From positions 1-41,378 of the forward strand of contig CAVFGI010000018.1 in assembly GCA_963621975.1 (NCBI GenBank): a stretch of DNA of 41,378 bases. Reading direction: 5' to 3'. Position numbers and translations under genes: made by a program. The stretch comes from UBA9732 sp963621975. Lineage in GTDB: Bacteria; Spirochaetota; Spirochaetia; Sphaerochaetales; Sphaerochaetaceae. Numbering within the stretch: the first letter of the stretch is position 1; every line of letters begins with the position of its first letter. Below are positions 31,746 to 39,013 of this stretch, in pieces. The notes under the pieces were generated by a model. That model did no database searches. It saw nothing but the letters and a program-made list of their open reading frames with translations, and was not told the origin of the DNA.

Positions 31746-31767
31746 CCTTAAGATGCCATCTTTAAGG
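31746..31767 (+). terminator. Hairpin downstream of trmB, possible weak terminator
   Basis: ccttaagat (31746-31754) pairs with atctttaagg (31758-31767) with one bulged T. No T tract follows at once; a second small stem and TTTTT lie 20 bases further. It may close mfd-trmB transcription. Confidence 0.35.
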
Positions 31768-32062
31768 CTGCAAATTAAGAGGTTTTTCTCTTTAGAATTT
31801 CATCACATAACGACCTCATTTTCCCTTTCTTTATTTTTTCCCTTAAACCTATTGACCAACACTTTTCTGGATGGAACTAGATGAACCAAAAAATTTTAGA
31901 AGAAGTAACATATTTCAGCACTTGTGCGGCTGTAAGTACATTTTGTGTCTTAAATGAAGCAATTTTTGCAAATTGTGACATTGCCTAATTAAAAGCAGCA
32001 GGCTGTTGGGCACAAAGTTCAATTAGCATTCATTTTAAAAAACAAAAAAGCAAAGATTTTTC

Positions 32063-32091
32063 TTGACGAATCAAGAAGAGGGTCTTATTCT
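32063..32091 (+). promoter_or_regulatory. Promoter of the sugar operon
   Basis: TTGACG (32063-32068), 17 bases, TATTCT (32086-32091). The predicted start near 32098 lies at the first base of the palindromic operator. Confidence 0.8.
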
Positions 32092-32098
32092 GGGAAAA

Positions 32099-32116
32099 AC
32101 GCAAAACGTTTTGCGT
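32099..32116. promoter_or_regulatory. LacI-family-type operator, perfect 18-bp palindrome
   Basis: acgcaaaacgttttgcgt equals its own reverse complement and has the central CG of LacI/GalR-family sites. It covers the predicted transcription start, where a bound repressor would block the polymerase, so the operon is probably induced by its sugar. No LacI-type gene is in the window. Confidence 0.8.
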
Positions 32117-32136
32117 AAGTTAAAAAAGGAGCAGTT

Positions 32137-33444
32137 ATGAAAAAAATCTTACTTAGTTTTTTGGTAGCCTTAATTCTTCTTCCTGCCTTTGCAGGTGGTG
32201 CAAATGAAAAAACTGAGAATGAACCTGTTACAATTAGGTTTGCGTGGTGGGGAGATGCTGTCCGTCATGAAGCAACATTGAAAGCTATTGAGTTATTTGA
32301 AACTAAATATCCATGGATAACGGTTGAAGCTGAGTATCAAGGATGGGATGGTTGGTCAACAAAGTTTTTGACTCAGTGTGCATCTGGAACTCTCCCAGAT
32401 GTAGTACAAGATGCTGGATATGTTACTTATACAAGACAAAATGGTTCTTCCTATGTTAATTTTAATGAGTACATAGAGAGTGGTGTTGTCGATACAACAT
32501 ATCTTTCTCAGTCTTTATTAGATGCATATTGTACGGATTCCAAAACAGGGGAAGTCTATTTAATGCCTACTGGAGTACAGGCTTGGACCACATTGCAGAA
32601 TAATGATTTATTGTCAAAGAATGGCATTACAATGCCAGAAGATGGTTGGACATGGGAATCTTTGATTCCAGCTGCACAAGCATTGCATAGTGCTGATCCA
32701 GAAGCTTATCTCTTAAATTGTTCCCTTGAGACTTTAGCGGCATGGATGCTTCCTCAGTATATCCAACAGAAGGTTGGTGGAGTTGTTATCTCTGATAATG
32801 GCGATATTGAGTATAGCATTGATGATCTTGAGTCTTATTTTACATGGCTTAAAGAAATGTATGAGGTTGGTGGTCTTCAACCAAGAAGTGAAGCAATGCT
32901 TTACGATGGTTCTCCTCTTGAGAATCCTAAATGGGCTAATGGGAAATTAGCTATCTCTCAATTCTCTTCTGCATCATATACTTGGTATGTTTTTAATGAA
33001 TATCTTGAAGAGAATACTGAAGTTGTTCCATGTTTTAAGTTTAGTGGAGAAGCCAATAATGACACTATTATGGTCCCTCCTGCTAGCTGGTATGCTATTC
33101 CATCAACAAGTGAGCATCCTAAAGAGGCAGCAATGCTGATTGATTTTTTGATTAACGATGTAGAAGCTGGTTTAATTCAGGGTACAGTAAGATCTATTCC
33201 TGCAAATTCTCGCGTTTTGAAAGCTCTTAACGAAAATAATTTAGTAAATGCTGGCATTGCTAAGGCAGTAGAGCTTGGATCACCAAGAGCTTGTGTGAAG
33301 AGAGGAACTCCAGCATGTAGTAATGATATTAATCAAGCTTACTATGATTATATTGAGGAAATTGCATACGGAAGAATGACTCCAAAAGAAGCAGCTGAAG
33401 CCTGCTATAAAGAGATTGAAGCTCTTTGTGCTTCAATTAAATAA
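32137..33444 (+). CDS. Extracellular sugar-binding protein of an ABC importer
   Basis: 435 residues, family 1 (MalE/UgpB-like) binding protein. Signal peptide of about 19 residues ends in LLPAFAGGANEK: there is an AFA cleavage site and no cysteine where a lipobox would be. The mature protein starts with VTIRFAWWGDAVRHEATLKAIELFETKYP, typical of oligosaccharide binders, and has LPDVVQDAGY and several Trp residues for sugar stacking. AAGGAG sits five bases before the ATG. First gene after the operator. The partner glycosidase suggests an alpha-linked oligosaccharide, which is an inference. Confidence 0.92.
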   Translation: MKKILLSFLVALILLPAFAGGANEKTENEPVTIRFAWWGDAVRHEATLKAIELFETKYPWITVEAEYQGWDGWSTKFLTQCASGTLPDVVQDAGYVTYTRQNGSSYVNFNEYIESGVVDTTYLSQSLLDAYCTDSKTGEVYLMPTGVQAWTTLQNNDLLSKNGITMPEDGWTWESLIPAAQALHSADPEAYLLNCSLETLAAWMLPQYIQQKVGGVVISDNGDIEYSIDDLESYFTWLKEMYEVGGLQPRSEAMLYDGSPLENPKWANGKLAISQFSSASYTWYVFNEYLEENTEVVPCFKFSGEANNDTIMVPPASWYAIPSTSEHPKEAAMLIDFLINDVEAGLIQGTVRSIPANSRVLKALNENNLVNAGIAKAVELGSPRACVKRGTPACSNDINQAYYDYIEEIAYGRMTPKEAAEACYKEIEALCASIK

Positions 33445-33461
33445 AATAGGAAAATGATAGA

Positions 33462-34358
33462 ATGAAAACAAAGAAATTGGGTAAGGCTAAATTAAACGTA
33501 GGATTTTTATATATTCTTCCTTGGTTTTTAGGCTTTTTAATCTTTAAGCTTTATCCTTTTGCAAGATCAGTATATTTTTCATTTACTGATTATAATTTGC
33601 TTAAGGCTCCTAAGTTTGTTTTGTTTCAAAACTATATAAGTATTTTTACTTCAGACAAAGAGTTTTGGCCTTCTTTGTTTGTTACGTTCAAATATGTTCT
33701 TTTGGTTGTTCCTTTAAAGATTGTTATTGCCCTTTTTGTGGCTCTTTTAATTGTAAAGTCAAACAGAATAAACTACTTTTTTCGTTCTATCTATTATTTG
33801 CCATCTATTCTCGGTGGAAGTGTTGCCGTTTCTATGATATGGAAGCTTTTTTTTGCTGAAAATGGTGTAGTAAATGGTTTGTTGAGCAAAGTTGGGGTTA
33901 AGAGTATAGAATGGCTTAGTCCCAGCCTTGCCTTAGTAACTATAAGTCTTCTTAATATTTGGCAGTTTGGAGCTACTATGGTTCTGTTTGTTGCCGCCAT
34001 CAAATCTGTTCCTAACGACCTGTATGAAGCGGCAACTGTAGATGGAATAGGAAGAATTGGAAAGTTTTTTAAAATTACACTTCCAATGATTTCGTCTGTT
34101 GTATTCTTTAACCTTTTAATGGGCTTAGTTACTGCCTTCCAGGAGTTTAATGCACCTCTTTTAATTACTAACGGTGGCCCTTTGAAAGCAACTAATCTAT
34201 ATGGTTATATGCTTTACAGTAATGCTTTTGTTAGTTTTAAAATGGGCTATGCTTGTGCTCAAAGTTGGATTCTTTTTGCGATAATCCTTGTTCTTACAAT
34301 TTTAATTTTTAAAACTCAAAAATACTGGACATATTACGAAGATGGAGGTAAGTTCTAA
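33462..34358 (+). CDS. Sugar ABC transporter permease, MalF/UgpA-like
   Basis: 298 residues with six membrane segments. The EAA loop that contacts the ATPase reads LYEAATVDGIGRIGKFFKITLPM. The motif FQEFNAPLLITNGGP near the end is typical of the MalF branch of carbohydrate permeases. Forms the channel with the next gene; its stop overlaps the next start by one base. No ATPase gene is in the operon, so a shared MsmX/UgpC-type ATPase encoded elsewhere is expected. Confidence 0.94.
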   Translation: MKTKKLGKAKLNVGFLYILPWFLGFLIFKLYPFARSVYFSFTDYNLLKAPKFVLFQNYISIFTSDKEFWPSLFVTFKYVLLVVPLKIVIALFVALLIVKSNRINYFFRSIYYLPSILGGSVAVSMIWKLFFAENGVVNGLLSKVGVKSIEWLSPSLALVTISLLNIWQFGATMVLFVAAIKSVPNDLYEAATVDGIGRIGKFFKITLPMISSVVFFNLLMGLVTAFQEFNAPLLITNGGPLKATNLYGYMLYSNAFVSFKMGYACAQSWILFAIILVLTILIFKTQKYWTYYEDGGKF

Positions 34359-35215
34359 TGACGCATAGTCTGAAGCTAAACAGAATTATCTCCGAGGTAA
34401 TAAGAACAGTTATTGTTTTAATAATTGGTATAGTGCTTATTTATCCTCTTTTATGGATGATAGGTGCAGCCTTCAAAAACAATAATGAGATATTTACAAC
34501 GAAAAGTATTCTTCCAGCAGGTGAATGGGTTAAGGACTCTTTTTCAAAAGGTTGGAAGGGTGTTGGGAAAAACAATTTTACTGTATTCTTTAAAAACTCC
34601 ATTATTGTTACTGTTCCTGCTGTTGTTTTGACAGTAATTTCAACAACTCTAACAGCTTATGGATTTGCACGTTTCAACTTTAGAGGTAAAAAAATACTTT
34701 TCTTTACCATGCTTGGAATGTTGATGCTTCCTAATGCAGTAATTATGGTTCCTACCTATCTTCTTTTTAAAGAACTTGGTTGGTTAAATACTTTTAAGCC
34801 TTTAATAATACCAACTGCTTTTGCTGTTAATTCTTTTCTAATTTACATGCAAGTACAGTTCTTTAGAGGGATTCCAAGAGAAATGGATGAAGCAGCCATT
34901 ATTGATGGATGTAATAGTTTTAAAACTTTAATTTATATTTTGGCTCCAATGTGTTCTCCTGCAATTATTACCACTGCATTATATGAATTTATGTGGAAAT
35001 GGAATGATTATTTTAATTCAATGCTATACTTGAATTCTGCAAAGAAATATACAGTTTCTCTTGGCTTAAGAATGTCATTGGACTCTTCAACAGGGGTACA
35101 GTGGAATCAAGTTATGGCTATGTCCGCACTTTCAATTTTACCTTGTGTTATTGTTTTCTTTTGCTTACAAAAATACTTTGTTGAAGGAATTTCTGCTGGA
35201 TCAGTGAAGGGATAA
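34358..35215 (+). CDS. Sugar ABC transporter permease, MalG/UgpE-like
   Basis: 285 residues with six membrane segments. The EAA loop reads MDEAAIIDGCNSFKTLIYILAPM, and the C-terminal YFVEGISAGSVKG is the usual ending of MalG-type permeases. It pairs with the preceding permease; translation is coupled (TAATG). Confidence 0.95.
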   Translation: MTHSLKLNRIISEVIRTVIVLIIGIVLIYPLLWMIGAAFKNNNEIFTTKSILPAGEWVKDSFSKGWKGVGKNNFTVFFKNSIIVTVPAVVLTVISTTLTAYGFARFNFRGKKILFFTMLGMLMLPNAVIMVPTYLLFKELGWLNTFKPLIIPTAFAVNSFLIYMQVQFFRGIPREMDEAAIIDGCNSFKTLIYILAPMCSPAIITTALYEFMWKWNDYFNSMLYLNSAKKYTVSLGLRMSLDSSTGVQWNQVMAMSALSILPCVIVFFCLQKYFVEGISAGSVKG

Positions 35216-35263
35216 TTGCTCTTAATTGATGTTCTAAATATTTAAATATGGGGTAGGATATAA

Positions 35264-36175
35264 ATGATTGTTAAAAAAATTGATATGCATATGCATTGTT
35301 CAAATATAAATGAATTTGGGCTTTCTTTAAACAAGCCACATTTTTGTTTTCCAGAAGATGTTCGTCTTATGTATCAAAAAATTGGAGTAGAAAAGGGTGT
35401 TCTTCTTCCAAACGGGGCAATTCCTGAATGTTCAATTAACCACATGTCCACAAGAGAAACTTTGGCAATGGTTGAAAAGAATAAGGACATAATTGGTTGG
35501 TGGTTCATGCCATTAGACCCTAGAAATATTTCCAATTCTTCAGATTCCGATTTCTCTTTTTTGATGGAACATTATATTTCTCAGGGAGCAAAAGGTATAA
35601 GTGAGATGAGTGCTAATATAGCTTTAGATAGTCCTAAAATGATGAACCTTTTTAAATATGCCCAAAGGTATAAGCTTCCAGTCACACTTCATTTTGGAAA
35701 ACGAGGCAAGGGATATGGGGTTATTGATGAACTGCATCTTCCGCGTCTCCAACATGTCCTAGAAACGTTTCCAGAACTTCCAATTCTTGGACATTCTATG
35801 GCTTTCTGGGCTGAACTTGGAACTGATGTTACAAAAAAAAATAGACATGACTATCTAAAAACACCTCTTACAGGCGAAGGTGTTGTAGCAAAATTGATGA
35901 GAAAACATAAGAATTTGTACGCAGACCTTTCAGCTGCATCTGGCTATTATGCTTTGATGAGAAATATTAATTATACTTATTCCTTTCTTGAAGAATTCCA
36001 AGATCAGATTGTATACGGAACAGATATTGCAATGTCTAATTGGATTGAAATGCCACAAGCTCAATTAAGTTCTTTTCTTGACGAGGCAGTTGAATCTAGA
36101 AAAATTAGTCAAATTTGTTATGAAAAGATTTGTAGAAAAAACGCTTTGTTTTTGCTTAAGGAGAATAACATATGA
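35264..36175 (+). CDS. Amidohydrolase-family (PF04909-type) TIM-barrel metal hydrolase
   Basis: 303 residues. The metal-binding His pair on strand 1 is MHMH at residues 8-11, followed by TLHFGK (a strand-5 His), GHSMAFWAEL (a strand-6 His) and YGTDIAMS, whose Asp is the usual strand-8 ligand. This is the layout of the decarboxylase/lactonase branch (amidohydrolase 2), which hydrolyses or decarboxylates small acids and lactones. In a sugar operon it could open a sugar lactone or remove a modifying group; the substrate is unknown. Its stop overlaps the GH31 start (ATGA), so the two act in one pathway. Confidence 0.8.
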   Translation: MIVKKIDMHMHCSNINEFGLSLNKPHFCFPEDVRLMYQKIGVEKGVLLPNGAIPECSINHMSTRETLAMVEKNKDIIGWWFMPLDPRNISNSSDSDFSFLMEHYISQGAKGISEMSANIALDSPKMMNLFKYAQRYKLPVTLHFGKRGKGYGVIDELHLPRLQHVLETFPELPILGHSMAFWAELGTDVTKKNRHDYLKTPLTGEGVVAKLMRKHKNLYADLSAASGYYALMRNINYTYSFLEEFQDQIVYGTDIAMSNWIEMPQAQLSSFLDEAVESRKISQICYEKICRKNALFLLKENNI

Positions 36176-38511
36176 AACTCACAATTGGCAAGGTTTTGTC
36201 ATGTGCCAATGAGGGCAGAAGTAATAGATTAATCACACAGAATGGCTCAATTGTTGTTTCTCATATGGGGGACAGCATAATTTCTGTTGAATATACGGTT
36301 AATAGTTACAAAACTCCTGAGCATCTTCAAAAGGCAAGCGATTATTTAGTAGGTGATTATAAAGAGGAAACAATAGCTCAATTTGACTATGATGGCTTAA
36401 AATATTCGCTGAAGATAGGACAAATGGACATTGTAATCAACTCCAGTAATGGAAATATCGAGGTTTTAAAAGCTGGTAAAAACATTTTTGGAGGAGAACT
36501 GGGCAATAGCGATACTGTAATCTCTCACGAGCAATTTAGGCTTTTAGGACATGAAGAAGCTCCATTTGCACGCTATACTTGGCCATTGCAAAAAGGTGAT
36601 TGTTTTTATGGCTTAGGGGATAAGGCCGGAGATCCAAACCACGCTGGTAAACGGTTTAGAATGTACAACCGGGACTCTTTAGGCTACGACGCAGAATATT
36701 CGGATCCGCTATACAAATCGGTTCCTTTTTTTATTAAACATAACCCAAAAACCAACAGTGCAATTGGTCTATACTTCCCAGAAAGTCACATTGAGAGCTT
36801 TGATTTTGGCAAGGAGTGCCCAATCTATTTTTCCACAGATATTTCTGGGGGACCGTTTAGATATTTTATCATTCTTGGGGACGACTATAAGGACATAATT
36901 GCCAACTATTGCCTCGTCACAGGCAAGCCAAATTTTCCACCACTTTACTCATTTGGCTACTTGGGCTCTTCAATGAATTACGTGGAGGCCTACGACGCCC
37001 AACAGCGCATGGAAAAATTCTTCCAAGACACAGAGGATCACAAACTCCCATGTGAGGGTCTGTATGTTTCCTCTGGCTACCTCAAGGCCGATGATGGCAA
37101 GCGTTATTCATTCTTCTGGAATAGACGCAAATTTCCTGATCCAAAAAAATTTATATCCTCGTTAGTTGAGAGAGGCTATCATTTAACATTTAATATTAAA
37201 CCTGGTATTTTGCTTACCCATCCATGGTATGAAGAACTCAAAGAAAAAGGCTATTTTGTAAAAGATAATGACGGTAATCCAATTGTAGAATTCTTTTGGG
37301 GTGGTAATGCTTCATTTATAGATTTTGCAAATCCTAAGGCAAAAGAGTGGTGGAAAGAAAAACTTTATGAATCCTATATTTCTTTTGGTGCAGAAGGAAT
37401 TTGGAACGATAACAATGAACTTGAACTAGAAGATACTGCGTTGAAAGTCTTTGATACACGCACGCTGTATCCTGTGTTGATGGTCCAGGCAAGCTATGAG
37501 GAACTTTTAAAACACAATCCAGACACACGTCCTTGGATTTATTCTCGTAGTGGTTATGCCGGGCTTCAGCGCTATGCTCGTACATGGACAGGCGATAATA
37601 CAAGCACATTTAAGACCTTAAAATATAACCAATTACAGGGTATGACGTTAGCCATTAGTGGTATGCCTTATGTGGGTCATGATTTAGGTGGTTTTTATGG
37701 AGATGAGCCAAGTCATGAGCTTTTAGTAAGAAGTGCGCAAAGTGCTGTTTTTCAATGTAGGTTCGTTATTCATTCTTGGAGAGAAGACGATAAGCCTACC
37801 GAGCCATGGAAAGATGCAAAAACATTTCCATACATAAAAACTGCCATTGAAGATCACTATAGGCATATGCCGTACATTTACAATTGTGCTTATGAGGCAT
37901 CTCAAGGATATCCAATTGAGCGTAATTTAGCTTTAGAGTATCCACAGGATTCAAATCTTTGTACTATGTCATTGGTTTCTCTCTTTGGTCCAAGTGTTCT
38001 CAAGGCGTTAGTAGTAAATGAAGGTCAAACCTCTATTGAGGTCTGTTTCCCACAGGGTGATGATTGGTACAGTCCCTTTGAGGATAAAAAATATCAAGGA
38101 GGCACAAAAAAGATTTTTGATGCTCCTTTGGATAAGTATTGGTACTTCTATAAAGTAGGTTCTGTGATTCCAAAATTAAAAGTAGTTGATAAACTTCGAA
38201 CAGGTTTCTTTAAAGAGTTGCAATTTTTTATTGTGCCTAAAGATGGAAGTTTTACCTATACATATTTTGAAGACGATGGAACAACAAGGTTAGAGAAAAA
38301 CCTCTATAATCTCTGGGATATTAACGTCACTTATGATAAAGCCTCTGGAAAGGGAAGTGTTAATGTTAAATCTAAGAAGATTGGTTGCAAAGAAGTGCTA
38401 GCGGGACGTTCAGTTGAATTTGTCTTTCCACAAGGCTTTTTAGTTGACAAAAAGACTGTTTCATTCTCCGAACTTGATGGCTTTAATCTAAGTTTTGCAA
38501 TAAATCTCTAA
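36172..38511 (+). CDS. Glycoside hydrolase family 31 (alpha-glucosidase-like)
   Basis: 779 residues with no signal peptide, so it acts on imported sugar in the cytoplasm. An N-terminal beta-sandwich has FYGLGDKAG, and the (beta/alpha)8 barrel follows. The nucleophile is Asp413 in GIWNDNNE and the likely acid/base is Asp475 in WTGDN. GGFYGDEPSHELLVRSAQ and HSWREDDKPTEPW are further GH31 features, and a C-terminal beta-domain with YFEDDG closes it. It removes alpha-linked glucose or a similar sugar (xylose, galactose, sulfoquinovose branches exist) from the chain end; the exact specificity cannot be read from these motifs. Confidence 0.92.
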   Translation: MKLTIGKVLSCANEGRSNRLITQNGSIVVSHMGDSIISVEYTVNSYKTPEHLQKASDYLVGDYKEETIAQFDYDGLKYSLKIGQMDIVINSSNGNIEVLKAGKNIFGGELGNSDTVISHEQFRLLGHEEAPFARYTWPLQKGDCFYGLGDKAGDPNHAGKRFRMYNRDSLGYDAEYSDPLYKSVPFFIKHNPKTNSAIGLYFPESHIESFDFGKECPIYFSTDISGGPFRYFIILGDDYKDIIANYCLVTGKPNFPPLYSFGYLGSSMNYVEAYDAQQRMEKFFQDTEDHKLPCEGLYVSSGYLKADDGKRYSFFWNRRKFPDPKKFISSLVERGYHLTFNIKPGILLTHPWYEELKEKGYFVKDNDGNPIVEFFWGGNASFIDFANPKAKEWWKEKLYESYISFGAEGIWNDNNELELEDTALKVFDTRTLYPVLMVQASYEELLKHNPDTRPWIYSRSGYAGLQRYARTWTGDNTSTFKTLKYNQLQGMTLAISGMPYVGHDLGGFYGDEPSHELLVRSAQSAVFQCRFVIHSWREDDKPTEPWKDAKTFPYIKTAIEDHYRHMPYIYNCAYEASQGYPIERNLALEYPQDSNLCTMSLVSLFGPSVLKALVVNEGQTSIEVCFPQGDDWYSPFEDKKYQGGTKKIFDAPLDKYWYFYKVGSVIPKLKVVDKLRTGFFKELQFFIVPKDGSFTYTYFEDDGTTRLEKNLYNLWDINVTYDKASGKGSVNVKSKKIGCKEVLAGRSVEFVFPQGFLVDKKTVSFSELDGFNLSFAINL

Positions 38512-38528
38512 TGTGCTATTATTAGTTC

Positions 38529-38933
38529 ATGGATTATGCCAAAGAAAAACAAGAAGCACTCGATGCTGGACAGCGTGCATTACGCTCATTGATGGAAGCT
38601 CGTAAACAAATTTCAGGTGCCCAAAGTCTTGGCATTTGGGATTTGCTTGGAGGTGGCGCATTTGTTTCAATAGCTAAGCATTTTAAAATTAATAATGCAA
38701 GAAATGCTCTTTCTGATGCCCGATATAACCTTCAGATTTTTAGCAGAGAACTACGTGATATCTCAATGGACCTCGATATTGACGTTGGAAGTTTTCTAAC
38801 TGTTTTTGATCTTATGGATAATTTTTTTGCCGATATCATTGTTCAATGCCGTCTTGGTGATGCAGCACGTAGGATAGATGAAACAATTGCCAATGTTGAA
38901 GCAGTGCTTGCAAAAATTCAACTCTTTACATAA
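38529..38933 (+). CDS. Small helical protein of unknown function
   Basis: 134 residues, soluble and almost all helical, no signal peptide. Landmarks: ALDAGQRALRSLMEARKQI, a glycine motif LGIWDLLGGGAFVSIAKHFKINNARNAL, and FSRELRDI. I have an impression that unnamed proteins with this WDLLGGG...KH pattern occur in Clostridia, but no function is known to me. It follows GH31 by 17 bases and precedes a strong terminator, so it is the last gene of the sugar operon or has a weak start of its own. The ribosome site is poor. Confidence 0.75.
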   Translation: MDYAKEKQEALDAGQRALRSLMEARKQISGAQSLGIWDLLGGGAFVSIAKHFKINNARNALSDARYNLQIFSRELRDISMDLDIDVGSFLTVFDLMDNFFADIIVQCRLGDAARRIDETIANVEAVLAKIQLFT

Positions 38934-38962
38934 AGAAGGCTGGGTTTTGCCCAGCCTTCTTT
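38932..38962. terminator. Strong bidirectional terminator between the sugar operon and the EF-G-like gene
   Basis: aaagaaggctggg (38932-38944) pairs perfectly with cccagccttcttt (38950-38962), loop of five. Ts follow on plus and, by symmetry, on minus. It starts at the last codon of the preceding gene. Confidence 0.92.
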
Positions 38963-38982
38963 AATTCAAATGAGGTATCTAA

Positions 38983-39004
38983 AGAGGTTTTTGTAAAAAC
39001 CTCT
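38983..39004 (-). terminator. Second hairpin, first terminator after the EF-G-like gene
   Basis: agaggttttt pairs with aaaaacctct, nearly loopless, ten bases after the minus-strand stop, followed by TTTAGA. Together with the hairpin at 38932-38962 it makes a double stop. Confidence 0.7.
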
Positions 39005-39013
39005 AAAAGACTA

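Larger units (their letters stand above)
31484..32136. other. Long intergenic region between trmB and the sugar operon
   Basis: 653 bases without a credible gene; a 77-codon frame at 31504-31737 runs through the hairpin repeats and has no family features. From left to right: short catctcatg/tcatctcatg direct repeats near 31545-31560, the 41-nt-period hairpin pair at 31642-31723, a hairpin at 31746-31767, an A/T-rich stretch of about 280 bases in which I see nothing definite, then the promoter and operator at 32063-32116. Confidence 0.6.
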
